Positions 1 through 13,794 of a DNA stretch of 64,000 nucleotides are shown piece after piece (positions within the stretch are counted from its first letter, which is position 1; each line of letters opens with the position of its first letter). Origin of the DNA: Chionis minor (taxonomy: Eukaryota > Chordata > Aves > Charadriiformes > Chionididae). Made by a program: the position numbers and the translations under genes. The notes under the pieces were generated by a model. The model saw nothing but the letters and a program-made list of their open reading frames with translations. It searched no databases and was not told where the DNA came from. Location of the stretch: assembly GCA_013398295.1 (NCBI GenBank), contig VZSF01001275.1, forward strand, positions 45,306 to 109,305, given 5' to 3'.

Positions 1-3000
1 TAACCTGTAATCCCATTTTGCTGGATATAATTTCAGATAACTGCAGAATAATGAATCTGGAAAACGTTCAGTGTAGAAACTACATTGAGAACAGTAAATC
101 TTCCAACTCTGCTTCATTTCAGTGTTTTCTTCTGGGAAACCTGTCCACTTTGCTGCTTTCCTGGTGCTAGGTTCTGAGCTATGTGCAAGGGGATTTCATA
201 GAAAATAAAAAAGCGATTTGTTTCTATTAAAAAAAGAGTCATGGCTTAAAATGTTTAAAAGGAACAATCTATTTCTCTGCCTTTTCTCATAATTTACATT
301 ATACAACTCTGGATTCCCTAGACTTGAGCACCTAATTCTTCTAGGCAAATATTTTTCTTATTCTACTTCTGCTCTTAGCATCCAAGTTCCTCAAATTTCC
401 CAATTCATCCCATTCAAGCCTAGGATTTATGAACTTCGTGATACTTTCTTGTCTGGAACTGAAACTATTCAGGGTCTTATTTGAGTTCAAAAACCTGTAC
501 AGAGATCAAAATGGGAGTGTGGTTTTCTGAACCTCAAAAATTTAGCATGCAGTACTGTGAGATCATTGCCATCTTACTGTAACTAGGCAAGAAAGGTCTT
601 AGGATGTCTGTATTCACTTCTGATATTTTTGGAATTAAAAACCAGTTAGATTGAGGACATGCTAAAACCACATCTTTTTCCAGGAAAGAAGGACCTGTGC
701 ACAGTTATGGATCTTAATAGCAAAGTATCCGGCACAGCAGCAAATACCACAAGCTGCAGAACTTTGCTATAGTATCTGGGAGCCAACGACTATGGATGGC
801 TGTAGGTAAGGAATAGGACAGTTGGAAAGGTCTTCTGCATTACACTGGGTTACTGAAGATAGGGTGGATTTTTGCATTTTTTAAGGTGCTTTTCTGAGGA
901 AAGTTTCTGATTCATTATGATAGGAACATTAATGATGAAGAAGGGGGAAGGATATAACTAAGAATTATATGAAGGATATAAACTAAATCACAATGAGTTT
1001 ATGGGTAACTGGTGGAACATCAGGGGTATTATAAGAGATTTTTATTCTAAGAGGAATTTCATTTAACATCACAAAGCATTTTGATGGAATAAACCCAAGG
1101 AAAAGACAAACCAGTTCATTAAGCTAACAGGTAGGTTTTAAAATGTAATTGGAAATAGGCAAATCATCATTAGTGTATGTGTTTATCTCTGCAGAGCCCT
1201 GTAGAGATAAGTCCTTGGCTTGCTTTCATTTCAAAACTCATACCTGTAGCTTGAATGAAGATCTAAAACCACTCAAAAAAACAGATGGAAAGTGCATAAA
1301 GAGTGGGGTAGAGCTAAATAATGGTGCTGAGATATCCCTGGGGATGGGATTTCTCTTATGTCCCATCATTAACAGCCATAATGTCAGGTGTGTAGTCTAT
1401 GCTGGTTGTATGATTCTGTAGAGTTATTGGCACCTCCAGGGGACAATCCATTCCATGTTATTATGTAGAACAGATGTGAGGAAGTGTCCTCTGGAAGTAT
1501 CTATGACTTTCCAATGGCTCAAAAAGGAACCTACGTGGCTAGGATAAACAGAAGGCTAGACTTTGGGGTCGTTGAAGGTGGGTGGGATGGATCTTACCCT
1601 GATACAGGCTTATCTGTATCACTTAGTAAATCAAGCACAAGCAAGTAATATGGCCTTTTACATGAGCAGCTGTAATGTTTCATGTCTAAAAACATAGGAT
1701 AACAGCCCTCATAGAAGAGAAGCAACTGCATTTTGTAAAGGGACTTTAAATGACTTGAGGGTCATGGTCATCTAAATAAATGAAAACACAGCCAAAAGAG
1801 CTGTGTGCTAACAAGTGTATAATCAGAAAAAGAGTCAGGAGGGGACAAGTTTTTTGCTTCTACAGCTGGCTCTGATGCAATTGATCTTGGCATGTAGAGC
1901 TCAGTTCTAGTGTCTAGTCTTCAAGAAGTATGTTGAAAAATTGGAGAGGGAAAAGCCACGAGAAAGATTAGAGGATTACAGAACAATTCAAGAAGTGCAA
2001 CCTATTCAACTGGCTGGATATAGCCTATCATTATGGCTTGCTCATAGTCTTTTACATACCTAAATAGTGAAAAATAGATCTGATGATAACAATTCAGAGT
2101 AACATTCATACAGTATGAACAAGGTGGTAAAAAGTGAAGCAAAACAAATTCACTTTAGTTTTTAGGTTCATGCCATCAGCAGTGAGATGAATTCACCTTT
2201 GGAGGAGTTTGCCAGGCACTGTGATGAATTCTCCAGTGCAGAAAATATTAAGTAAAAGCTGGAGTTATATATGCTTGATTTGATGTAGAAATGATATTTA
2301 TGCAATCATGCTAATTGTGTTTGTCTGTTTGCTGGGGTGTCCCCTGCCCAGTTTTGAATCTGTTGGCTAATTTCTTTACATTTGACAGGACAGTAACATT
2401 CTCAGGGACAACAATGATTTCTATGAATGATATGAAGAGAAGACAACCTGAAAGAGATGTGCCATGACACGGCAGTGTGTGTCTATATATTTTACCCCCA
2501 AAGTATCCACATTTTTGTTAATTTGTCTCACTGATAAAAATGTGAATGATAAGTCTGGAGTGAATGTCTTTAGTTTTGGTTTCTAACACCTGATTCCTAC
2601 TGTGATTATCACTCTAAATAGAGTGCATTCTTAAGACAGAAACTCTCATCAGAGTTCAAATGTGTTAAAGACACCTAACTAATCAGTCAATAAGCCAGGA
2701 GTAACAGGAAACTTGTTTCACCCATTTTGGTACTCGTGGAATGACCCCTTTTAAGTAACAGAATCTAAACCCACTACAATTATTAGAAATGAAGTTAGTC
2801 ACAGAAAGGGGAAGACAGATGGCATCTGTTAAGGAGAAAATGAGACTAGATGACCACAGAGGTATTTTGTGGTCATAATATCTCCATGTAGTAAGCAAAC
2901 ATGGGCTTTCCTGTTTATTCATAAACAAAAGCACATTACTCTGCTTGGCATAGTGACTTCAGTGTTTTCTAAGGCCTTTTGGCCTTCAGTGATCAAGCTT

Positions 3001-5585
3001 ATTAGATATTAAGCTCCAGAGCAGCTTGTTGGATAATGCTGTCTGGGATAGCTTAGCCTTTTAAAATTATTATTATGACTGGGGAAATCCGTTCCAATTC
3101 ACCCATTCTTAGTAAACCAGACCAAAGAGTGACAAGGACTGAAGTTTACAATGTGACCATGGGACTAGCTAGTTCATTGGGGTGGTTTTGTGATATGATG
3201 ACAGTAAAGTAAAAGGTTTCCTTTGTTGCTCATGGCACCCACAGACAGATTCAAGATGGTTTTGGTACCACAGGCAATCCTATCTAGTTTTTTACTTGTT
3301 TGTCAAAATGCATCAGTGAACTGTGGGCATGCTTTTGGTTTGTGAAAGAGTGCAAGGGGACAAGGCATTACTGTCTGAGGTCACCAGATGGTTATGGCTT
3401 GCTAAGCTTGGTGATTGTCTGTCTTATTCTCCAAGGGTGTGGTGAAAAATTAAACTTTTTGCAACATTAATAAATTTCAGTAGGTCATGCCCTGGGTAAA
3501 ATGGACATAAGTCTGCAAATTTCATCAGATTTGGAAAGAATTTTTTACATCCTCAACGTTCAGTCTAGTAACTACCTGTGTGAACTCATCATTGCTATGT
3601 GGGAATAGCTGCCAAAATATTTTTCAGATTTGCCTATGAGTGTATGAAAATTGTCAAGATCCTGCCAGGCTGGGCATGAATTCCTGTTGGAAAGGGATGT
3701 GTTTTTCCCTGGGAGCTCTCTGGGCAATGGGGCAAAGGTTGATCAACCCCTGGTTGCTTTAGTTCTCTGGATGGATAATACGGACAGTCATAAAATTCAT
3801 TAAGAAAAATACATGCCAAAAATAAGAGTAAAAATGAAAGAGATGGGAAGGGCCTGAGGACTGCAAGAAGACAGCGAAGAAGCCAGTTGAAAAGGTAATG
3901 TACGTGTAGGGACTGTGGCTAGAAAAAAGATGGCACAACTGGGAACCTCCTTTCTTCCTGCCAGTTCCTAGCTGCTGTCACAGCACTTTTGTGCTACTGA
4001 CAGGAGGGATAATTTAAAGCAAACAACTTATGCTGGAAGATCAGATCAGCACGTCACTAGTTTGGGAGCGGCACATTGCAAATTTGGCCTGAAACTCCCT
4101 TTTCACATGTTTCCTATGTTGTGTAATATGCTTTGTAGTCCTAGCCAAAGATCTAGGGCTCTACATGTATACCATCAAGAAGCCATACTGATTCATATCA
4201 GAGATTCATGAATGCAGACATATTTTATATATACATATATCTTTTCTATAAATGAGTCAATCATACACTTCCTTTTAGGTGTGCAATGTTGTTCTCAGAG
4301 GCACAGTTAGACAGCGTGCCCCCAGTTCTACATGCATTTGCTGCTCATTTGTTGGAGTTTTGCTAGTAACTGTATTGAAAACTGTTTGAAAAGCATAGTG
4401 TAAAAACAACAAGATTCTCGATCAGACTTAAGATTTTGGCAGTAAATTCACAGATGGGAGGGTAGTAAGTATAGGACAGTGGCACTCAGCATATCTTCTC
4501 TGCTTTTATTTTCATTGAAATAACTTCAAGGCCAGGTGTGCTCTTCGTTTTTGGCACAAGCAGAGGGATACTTCCGTTTTTTCAATATTGACCTTTTACT
4601 GCATTGCACAAGTAACATCCCTTTCCCTATTTTCTAGGTAGCTGGGACAGTTGTACATGCTACAAAGGTAAAGAAGGAAACTCTAAGAGCGGAGACTGCT
4701 GACAAAAGATTCTCCAAGAAATATTTCTCATCTCTGCAGTGTCTATGAGCTACTAAATTTCCATAAAGGTATCGCTAATTTGATTTCCTGTACATAAACA
4801 AGCCGTGATAGTCTTTGAAGATCTCAAGTAGGTCTAGAATAGATTCATCTCTCAATAGTTCAGCTGAAAACATTAGGTTAATTAATCTTATTTAAAAATC
4901 AGTGGAACAGAAGTTAATTAAAATGTAAACAATGGGCTGCATTGTTACTGATGACTTCAGAAAAAAGAATCTTTGAAATTCTTTGTGTGATGGATTTTAC
5001 CTGACCGCCCTCAGAGGAGAGAGCGGTTTTGCAACAGATCACATTACTGAACTAACCTTTCTTTCACTTTTAAATGAAATATATTCTTTGCTTCTCTCAG
5101 TGCAGTGCAGCTGCACAAACTGGAGCCAGTCAAAGGCTGTCAGAGCCCTGTTTACCAGGGAGGTACCAGCTACTGGGAGGCTGCTAGACACAAAACACTG
5201 TGGAGAGCAATTGGAATCCCTGAAGCAACCAGAACGTGGTGTGTCTGAGAGCACCAGGAAGAGAGAAACAGATGACCTGGAAAGTCAGAAGGCATAAAAA
5301 AATGTCAGTCAGTGAGAAATGATTAACACCCCAGCCAGTTTATGCCAAGGACAGAGGGTTCTCTCATGCATTCTTGTGCAGTCCTGGCTGTCAGCTGCAA
5401 CACGCCGAGGAATAGGAGCAATCCTGTGTAGTGGACTGATCCAGAACTAACTGAACTGAGTAAAAAGATTCATGATGTTAGGATTGGGCCCCCATTAAAG
5501 GATTGGAAGAGGAGGGAAAGCCACAGTATTTCCCTTGGTTTGTGTTTTTGTGTTTTTCAGGGTTAATCTTGTAAGTCTTGCTCTT
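1..5585. other. Unique non-coding sequence, nothing recognised
   Basis: I see no exon-like open frame, RNA gene or transposon end here. The longest open frames are about 60 to 104 codons (the longest, 4983-5297, on the plus strand). They have no family resemblance that I recognise, and one overlaps another long frame on the opposite strand. One phrase near 2833-2856 resembles the last bases of a CR1 3' UTR, but it is too short to call. AT-rich patches such as 4222-4250 are ordinary for this sequence. Confidence 0.6.
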
Positions 5586-5641
5586 AAGGAAAAAAAAAAG
5601 GAAAAAAAGGGAAAAAAGAAAAAAAAAAAGAAAAAAGAAAA
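5586..5641. repeat. Purine/A-rich low-complexity tract
   Basis: Fifty-six consecutive purines, mostly A runs of 6 to 11 separated by one to three Gs. A G8 run follows about 50 bp downstream, at 5691-5698. No retrotransposon body is visible upstream, so I do not call it a poly-A tail. Tract length may be polymorphic or imperfectly assembled. Confidence 0.85.
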
Positions 5642-7699
5642 TATGTGCCAAATAGGTGGGGCAAAAAAATTCTGGAATTCATAAGCCTGAGGGGGGGGAA
5701 GAACTGTGCCAAATTATCTTCCTGCCTCACCAATGAATTCGTTAGTAAATATGTCTCTTCTAATTCAGTATAAGGTCAAAATATCTATGAAGGTAACAAA
5801 AGTCATATTTAAACAAAAAGCCCTACAGTAGTAAAAATAACATATGACCAGTCATGAGGATAACAATGAATTTTATGTTTGGCTTCTTCCTTTGTGGTAG
5901 CTAGTAAGCCAACACAGATTAGCAAGGTATGCTATGCATATTACCTGAAATGGTGTTCTGGCCCACATCAAAAGCTATGAAGGAAAAACTGCAAGTGACT
6001 GTTGTTGTTGTTCTTCACATAGAAAAGTGGGGGTTTCAGTAAAGGCATAAATGGATTCACAGAACACTTCTATTCCCCAGTGTCTTACTAATGATGATGT
6101 TTTGAAACTGCAAGTAAGAAATCAGCCTTAGGGACTTTCTGCAGCAAAAACATGTCATTATATGCAAGAAAGGGTATGTTCTCATAGACTATTTTTTCTC
6201 TGCTACACACGCTGACATCACTTGTTTGTTTACATTCTGTTGTTTCAAAGTACAATGCCTAAATGAATTAATAATAATAAACAATTATTCTCATTAAAGC
6301 GTAACTATCCGTTTTCAAATTGATCTGCTGCACAGTAATGAAAGCAGAGTGGAGAAATTCAGTGGCTTCTTGAATTAAACTCTAATCCCCTGGACAGATT
6401 TCCTGGCTATGTAGTTGCAAATGACATTGTGGTCTTAGCATAACCTGTCACAGTCAACACGGCATTACTGACCCAACTAAAATTGAGAGAGTGAGACAAC
6501 AAGCATGAAAGCCCATTCACTCCTAGGCCTTGAGTCACTATAGCAAGCAGAGCAATTGTGTAAGTAAATACTAAAATACAGCCAACTTCCTGCCTATTCT
6601 GTGAAACCTAAGACACGATTCAGTCCTGTCACACTTGTACCCCTTTTGTTTGCATACCTGGAGAAATTGCTGTGACCAATTTTTGTTAGCACTCATGTCT
6701 CAGGAAGAGGTTTTATTTGTACGTGAAGGTAAGGGAACAAGTCTTCTCATCCAGATGGCTCTGTCCCTTACTGTCCCATGCTGACAGCCAGCCATGATTT
6801 GGACTTGGGTTATCGGTGGTGCTAAGATTGCTGGAGAGAGACTAGGGTAGAGCAGCCTGACCACCTATATCTAAGTGGCCATGCAGAACAAATCACAGTG
6901 ATGAGGAAAGGTGAGCAAGTCTTACAAAGAGGATTCAAAAGGTAATAGAAACACATCACTGAAGAATGTGGTGCAAGGAATGTACAGTATGGACATGTAC
7001 TTTCAGTCTGCCTAAAGGATCAACTGTATGCCTCACAAAAGGAAAAGTTTTTTCAGATGTCCACTGGCAATCCCAAAGTTGTATTGCCAAAGATTACTCA
7101 TCAAATCTTTCCTATTTTGAGGTAGAAATGTCTCCTTTGCAAGACACAATATATGGTGCATTCTCTCCTGAAAGGAAGAGTACATTTGCATGGTGTATTT
7201 ATTAGTTTATAGACCATCTGCAGCTGTAGAACAACAGTGTGAAGAACCAGAGTGTTGGAGCTTCCCCCTGATCACTTAAAGCCTGACCTCTTTTACAAAG
7301 AAGGTAGGTGAAGGAGGAGGAGTGCACATGTTTGAGATTTAAATGCATGATGCCTAAAGGTTTCACAAAGCAAGTTATATGTAAAAGGACTTTTCCCCAT
7401 CCACTGTAGTGAAGATAAAAAAAATCATTTTTTGTGTATGCTATATCCTAGAAGAGATTTATGTACATGGCCAGGATAAACTCTGAGAAAACAAAAAGGT
7501 AAAAGATGGTTTATACTGACTGGTTTTCCAGCCCTTCAAATCATGACAGAATAATTTTCTTTAACTGAATTCAACAAGGTTTCCCTTCATCTGAGTCCTC
7601 CAGAAATTCCAATAATGATGGCAGACAGGTGTGTGAACCCTTCTGCTAAAATAGTCATTATTTAAACCCTAGTTCTTCTGATAGCTGCACAGGGTATGT
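5642..7699. other. Unique non-coding sequence, nothing recognised
   Basis: No supported gene or transposon. It holds a tiny (GTT)n run at 6001-6011 and a short AAT-rich stretch near 6268-6280. Open frames up to 79 codons show no recognisable domain. Confidence 0.6.
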
Positions 7700-7745
7700 T
7701 AAACAATGTATATACATATATTGTAACAATATATATTTATAGATA
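7700..7745. repeat. AT-rich near-palindromic tract
   Basis: A run of alternating TA/AT dinucleotides around 7706-7743 contains an almost self-complementary 20-mer at about 7706-7725 (CAATGTATAT / ACATATATTG). It lies immediately 5' of the CR1 fragment that starts near 7760. It is probably simple AT-rich sequence. A link with the insertion is only positional. Confidence 0.5.
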
Positions 7746-7759
7746 GCTATAATGCGTGC

Positions 7760-8668
7760 TGTCAAAGTAATTTCTGATGTCTGTAATGTGGATGATGAGG
7801 CACAGTGTGTTCTCAACAAGTTCACATATTGTACCAAACTGGGGACAGTGGTAGGTACGCTGGAGAATAAGGCTGCTGTTCAGAGGGATCTTGATGTGTT
7901 GGAGAAAAGTACTGACAAGGACCTCAAGAGTTAAACAAAAGAAAATGCTAAGCTTTCCATCTAGGAGGGAATAAGCCCATGCAACAGTTCAGGCTGGGGA
8001 CCAACTGTCTAGCTTTGCAGAAAAAGACCCGGAGGTGCTGGTGGACAAGAAATTGAACATGAGCCAGCCATGTGCCCTTGTGGCACAGAAGGCCAATGAC
8101 ATCCTGGGCAGCACAAGTAAGCCTGTAGCCAGCAGGCTGAGGGAAGTCATTGTTCTGCTCTATTTGGCACTTTTGAGACCCCATCTGGAGCGCTGTGTCT
8201 GAGTTCTCCACGATAAGAAAGAGTCAAAGGAACTGGAGTGAGTCCATCGGATGCCTCCAACATGGGAGAGGGCTGAAGAAAGGACGTACAGGTTGTGGCT
8301 CAGGGATGAGGGCTTGTTCAGCCTTCAGAATGAAGGCAAAAGGGGACCTTACTGCTGTCTTCAACTACTTCATGTAGCCTGGCTCTTCTTGGAGGCGCAC
8401 AGCGATAGGACGAGGCACAACAGACATGAGTTGCAACACAGGGAAATTCCTGTTAGATATTAGGAAAATAGTATCACCGTGAAGGTGGTCACACAGATTG
8501 CCCAGAGAGGCTGTGAACCCTTTATCTTTGAAAGTATTCAGAGCTCAATAGGACACAACCCTAAGCAATCTGGTTTATTTGAACCTACTTAGAAAAAGGC
8601 GTTAGATTAGATGACCTCCCAAGGTCTCTTCCAACATAAATTATTTTGTTGATGTGCGATTCTGTGGT
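7760..8668 (+). mobile_element. CR1 LINE fragment, old: ORF2 C-terminal part plus 3' UTR and tail
   Basis: A 5'-truncated, decayed CR1 non-LTR retrotransposon in sense orientation. The first frame (7752-7934) aligns by eye with the CR1 reverse transcriptase block that normally reads FADDTKLG followed by a QRDLD..LE stretch. Here it reads FTYCTKLG and then VQRDLDVLEK. The catalytic Asp pair of the FADD box is therefore replaced by Tyr-Cys, and the copy could not encode an active enzyme. After frame shifts, the next block (about 8022-8202) resembles the 'ekDLGVLVD..LNMSQQCALVAKKAN.ILG' to 'LYSALVRPHLEYCV' region of the family. The segment at 8400-8540 corresponds to the RNIRKN and GLPREV regions in badly decayed form. 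The 3' UTR phrase 'ttagatgacctcccaaggtctcttccaac' is at about 8607-8635, and the terminal repeat-like bases GATTCTGTGG end near 8668. Many substitutions and indels make it older than the copies at 21.4 and 44.6 kb. Subfamily not assigned. Confidence 0.85.
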
Positions 8669-9756
8669 TGTACAGGTTGGTTAGTATGTAATTAGAATGC
8701 AGAAGTCACCTGTGGATCTCAGTAAGAAATACAGGCTTGTGCCAAATGGCTTATACTGAAGAAAGACCTATACAAAGCTCATTTTTATGCATATCAGCTT
8801 GTAAAACCTGCCTTTACTAGTAATTATAGTGGTCATAATGTCATTTATAAAAGATATAGTGTATTTCCACTCTTGTGACATAAAATGAGACTGTTTTTTC
8901 ACTTCTGAGAGAACTCTTATGATTAGTTACTCTATCTTAAATAACTAAAATAATATTTGATAAAGAGAAGCACAGCCCAGCTCTCTTACAGGAGTTAGCT
9001 GGTCACTGCAAAACAAAGTTGTCTTAATCTTAACTATTAAATGTTTTGTCCAAAGCAATTTGTTTGCCATCTCAATTCTGCAGGTATGTATGTGTTTAGC
9101 AAACTTTGCCTTCACTGAAATACAGCTCACTATTTGTGACAGCAAATTAAAAAATACTTGCAAGTACATATTTTTAAGAAAGGACTTGCCTTTTATATTT
9201 GCACAAAGAGCTTAACCCAACAGGTTTCAGGAATGGAAAACATTACAAAATACCAGCAAACTGTGTTCAGACATAGAATTTTACATTCTTTTTAAGACAT
9301 TAAGGGAAAGATGTATCAGACAACATTACAAATACTAACAATTAAATATTGTTTTTATCACTTTCTTCAAATGTGCTGGTCAGGAGAGCAAAGAAAGATG
9401 GGAACAAGGAGCTTGCTTTCATTTTTCAGAGGGCAGAAGAATCAACAGTTCTGCAGGTGTAAGCCATCAAGAAGATGGTCAGTACATCTTGATCTCAAAG
9501 TCTCTTGAGCACCATTAATGATTTTTTTTTTATTCAACAGCCAAATAGAAAAATAAACAGGAAGCCAGTTTAATAAAAAAACCCCAAATCTTCTTTTATA
9601 GTCACAATAAAAAAAAAGTCTTTTCTTAGTGGGCTACGACACTTGGTGCCAAATGCCATTGTCTTATTCTTCAAAAACTTACTTTACTTAACTCAAACTT
9701 AATACAAGTGAAATGGAATAATTGTCTCATTTTATAATAATGTATTTAGGATTCCG
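8669..9756. other. Unique non-coding sequence, nothing recognised
   Basis: AT-rich sequence with no supported gene or repeat. A phrase near 9098-9115 (agcaaactttgcc) recalls part of an ancient CR1, but nothing around it supports the match. Confidence 0.55.
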
Positions 9757-9795
9757 CCCCCCCCCCCCCCCCNNTTTCCCCCCCCCCCCCCCCCC
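9757..9795. repeat. C homopolymer pair with an embedded NN gap
   Basis: Sixteen Cs (9757-9772), then NN (9773-9774), then TTT, then eighteen Cs (9778-9795). The two unresolved bases inside a homopolymer mean the true length and content are unknown. The minus strand would carry long G runs, which can form G-quadruplexes and often defeat polymerases. Sequencing or gap-filling artefact is as likely as a real uninterrupted C tract. Confidence 0.9.
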
Positions 9796-12700
9796 TTTCT
9801 TACAGCTTACTATTTTCCAAATTCAACTAAATTTTGGAAAATCTGTTGGTCAGTCCTAAACTGTAGTTTTCTGTGAAGAAATAAATTACACCAAAATCAT
9901 TTTTTTGCCTTTGTTTTAGCTCAGCAAGAGCTTTTCAAGTCTTTTTTCCTTCAGTTGACGTGACAACAGCCAGTGACTAATCATGGATGAGTGAGCTATT
10001 TTACTGTCATTTCTGTAGCTAATAGAACGAAAGTTAGTTATGCAGATCTGACTTATGGTCTTGACATTTGATCAAGTATAAATAATGATAAGGCTGTTGG
10101 AGAGAGGCTTTTGGCTTTAGATCATATACCTGACCCAGAGTATTCCAACCTTTTAAAATGGGCTTTTATTCTCATGTAGAGATGTTTTCCCTGTAAGACT
10201 TCTGGCTCTGGCCCAGAAAGAGTCAGAAATGAGACATGCAAGAGAAAAAAGTGTCCTGAACACTCCAAAGTATCAGGTGAAGACTAGTTTCAGAGCAGAT
10301 TAAAAGATGGATGAATTTTCCATGTATGGATGATCAGGACACCAGATGGGGATTGCGTTTCTTACTTGGGTGAGACAAAAGGAATGCTTCCTAAGTACAG
10401 ATTGCATATCGAGTGCAACACCAGGACCTGAGAAGGATGTATAATGTGTATGTAAAAGGAATGAACTATATCTTAGAAATATAAGGCCAAGGCACAGTCT
10501 CTCAATAGATTCAATCACGTGCAAATCCCTAAGTGAAAACCAAGCAATTGTGAAACATAAAAACGTCTGGCACCCCAGTTGTTAACATGCAAGCTGGGAG
10601 CCAGACTTGGATTTCATTACTGCAGCTACACAGATTTTTCTTCTAGTTCTCTATTTTGACTTTATTCCAGGTCTTGTCATTACAAAAGGTTTTCCCTGTC
10701 TATTCTGCCACCTCTTTTCATAAAACAGTCATGTGAGGGAGAACTCCTGCTTTTCAAGGTTTTTGTGATGATTTGGATGACTTGTCAATTCTGCTTCACA
10801 TGGGAGACATGCTGCATACCCTTGTCCAGCATCAGGCTTCACGTGCGCTTTCTCTTTCATTTGTAATCTTTATGTCAGATTGAAATCTCAAGGAGATTCA
10901 AATCTCAAGACATCATTAAGTCCATTAAGTCATTTTCCTTGCAACTATGCAAAGAGCTTATGATCCATCGCCAATTTCAATCTGATGGTGGAGCAATTTA
11001 GTGATGGGCAGTCTTGTAGAGCACCTCATGAGATCATCGCTTGCACGACATGGAGGTCTGGAAGCTATCAAAGAGGAGGTTTTTCACAGATCACATAAAG
11101 AGATGTTTGAACAAGGACATGGAGGGGCACTGTGTTGAGAAGAAGCTTTACGACTGGAGTGTTATTTAGAAGACAGACTGGCAGAGGAGGGTGATCAAGG
11201 AAAGGAACAGCCCTTGATTCTTTACGAAACTCCATGTCAGCTCAGACAGTAATAGGAGAGTGAGGAGGAGGCAAGGAGTGGGTACAGATATCCGTTTTAC
11301 CCACGTCTGTGTGGTTGTTTCGCTGCATAAGGAGTGTTTGCTATCTGGTACTCCTTGAAGTGTCTGTGTCTGCTCCTTACGTCTGTAAATATAAAGTATT
11401 GCCCTGTCTTTGAGGGACTAGCATGGATGGCACATGAGGCTGCTGCTTCTGTGAGGAGGTGGCAATCAAAGATGAGAAATGCAGGGAGGTCCAAGAAACA
11501 CGTAGAAGGCAGCATGCAGGCCTGCTTTGATAGGACTCCAACATTGCAAGTGTCTGGAATAGAAAGCTCTTCCTACCCTCTGTGCTTGAATGGTACCACT
11601 TTGGGACTGAAGTATGGGAGTGTGAAAATGATGAAATAAAAAAAAAAAAAGCCTTTAAAGGGGGTTGTGTGTGTGCGGAGTGGCAAACAGTCAAAGTTGC
11701 ATCCCATTGTCATATGACCTGGAGCATGCACACAATGGTAGGTGAGTTTAGAGGAGTGCTGTGAGTCCCATCAGTCCTGGTACTAAAACTATGCCTGTCT
11801 GCAAGAACATCAATTTTTATTTGGACTGATAATAGATAAGGAAACAGCTTCTGCGCTTCTCACCACAATGAAGGACACATGGGCACCACACACTGGAAGA
11901 GAAAGTAGGGAACAAGACATATTTTTGGAAACATAAATGTAAGATGAAGTGTTTTTTTCTATAAGCAGGTGGTGGTAAATCAGGGGGCACTGTGATGGCA
12001 CCTTACCCTCCCAATAACCTGCACTGGTAGGGACACTGAGAAGATCCTAGGGTATAGGTGGTGGATTATTTGTGGATTTATTACAAGGAAATGAGACAAC
12101 CGGTAAATGCTGAGAGCTGAGAGACAGCATAGACATGGTGGCTGAAGAAACTTAGTCCCTACCATTCCCAAAAGAAATGAGGGATGGGTGCAAGAGGAGG
12201 ATGTCAGTACCCTGCTGAAGGAAAGGAGGCAAAGGAGCGTGCCAAGTGCTCTTAAGCTTACAGTAGCTGCTGATGGACGGACACCCCCTCCCCCAAATAA
12301 GTGTGGTTCAGCTTCTGGGGAAAATCCGGGGAAAAGACTATAAATTTTCCTTCAGTCTGTAGCTTTGGGTCAGCCAGCCTCTCTGTAACCGAACTTGAGT
12401 GGGCTAGGGGACAAAGTGCAGCAGCTGGAAATGAGAAGGGACTTTGTGTAAAGGGTGGGTGGATCTCGATTCACATAAGGATACCACGGGGCTAGGATAA
12501 TCTGCAGAGAAAAGCAATTGTTTTGCAGCTGCCCAAGTGAGCCAGAAGTAGGGATCTGATCTGAACTTTCCCTTCAGGGTATCTGAGCTGCAGAATTACC
12601 TGGTAGGAGATTTGTGCAGTGCGTTTGGGAATGGACCCATAACACATTTCTTAAACTGAAACTGTTATTCCCAGAGTATACGGACTTCTTGGTATGTATC

Positions 12701-13794
12701 AGCTGGCTTGTAAACAAGCATTGTCCACGTAAGGGACCTCCCTGTCATTTACACTGTGAATAAAGCAAAATGAATGATGAGGGTACTAAGAGTTAAATTG
12801 CATTAAAATCTGAGTCCGCATGCCTTCCTCAAACTCTTCCTACAGCCTTAACTTTCTGGAGCTAGCTTGCTATCACATGCCAGTCAGACACTTTCCAGCA
12901 TGAGTCACTCTGGTTTCCAAATTTGTCTTTCCCAAATAAAAATGAAAAATTCCAAATGTCTTACATTTTTCTATAGAAAAAGGGGACGGAACATCAAGTG
13001 CATATAGTCGAAGAATTGTTTTCTATTTCCTTTTACATCCCTAGTCTAGACAAGAGGTACTATGATGAACCTTGACTTTGCTGCCAATACCAACAGCACT
13101 TTGTGGTCTCGTTACCTCACATCTGGCTAATTCCCAAGGACAGTCATAGCTAACGAGTAGCCCTTTCAATGGTCATTCCAGCAATTCATTTGGGCTACCC
13201 TTTCAAACAGCATGGAGAACTCTTAAGAGAGAAGGTCTTTTGTATTGAGTAATGTTTCACTCGCTACGCTTAAACGAGAAGGGCAGTCAGGTTGTAAAGA
13301 TTTATATAAATGAGAGCATTGTACACTCAAAAGGAGATTGGTATGTTTGATCTCAGCTGTTATTGATTTACCTTTTCCACACGATAACATTCATTAGGCA
13401 GGATAAGTAAAGGCTGGTGTGTTCCATTTCAATTATCAACAGTTAAAATACAGACATTACACAGGGTGGAGCTTCAGTCTAGTTTCAGCGGGCTGAAGTG
13501 TGAAAACATTTTCCTACCAAGCCATTACATGGGATGACTTATGACTTTTTTGCGTCCTTTCCTGTCTCCTCCCTACCCCACCCCTTTTTATTTTTTACAT
13601 CTTTTTCATTGTTGTTGAATATTTGTGTTTCTGGTCAAGGGAACTGTTCTGCCTTTTGAAATTTCCTGGTAACTTCACCGCTGCAGTTGATCTCTTGTAA
13701 TTTTTGAAGCACGACAACGCTGGTACGTCAGTGATTCTCCTGCCTGACACCTCCAGGCACCGGTGTTCCAAAAGGTTTGTAGATTTATTAAAGC
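9796..13794. other. Unique non-coding sequence with minor simple repeats
   Basis: No supported gene. It contains a two-copy 17-bp tandem repeat at 10877-10910 and an A13 run at 11638-11650. Overlapping open frames of 60 to 105 codons on both strands at 11297-11764 have no recognisable domain and shadow each other, so I treat them as chance frames. Confidence 0.6.
10877..10910. repeat. Two-copy 17-bp tandem repeat
   Basis: AGATTGAAATCTCAAGG is followed directly by AGATTCAAATCTCAAGA, 15 of 17 bases identical. A small local duplication with no other context. Confidence 0.7.

Noticed and set aside
2833..2880. CR1 tail-like phrase 'gactagatgaccacagaggt'
   Set aside because: Only about 20 bp match, with no tail repeat, 3' UTR or ORF2 sequence around it.
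9080..9135. Possible ancient CR1 phrase 'agcaaactttgcc'
   Set aside because: The flanking order does not follow the consensus. Likely chance.
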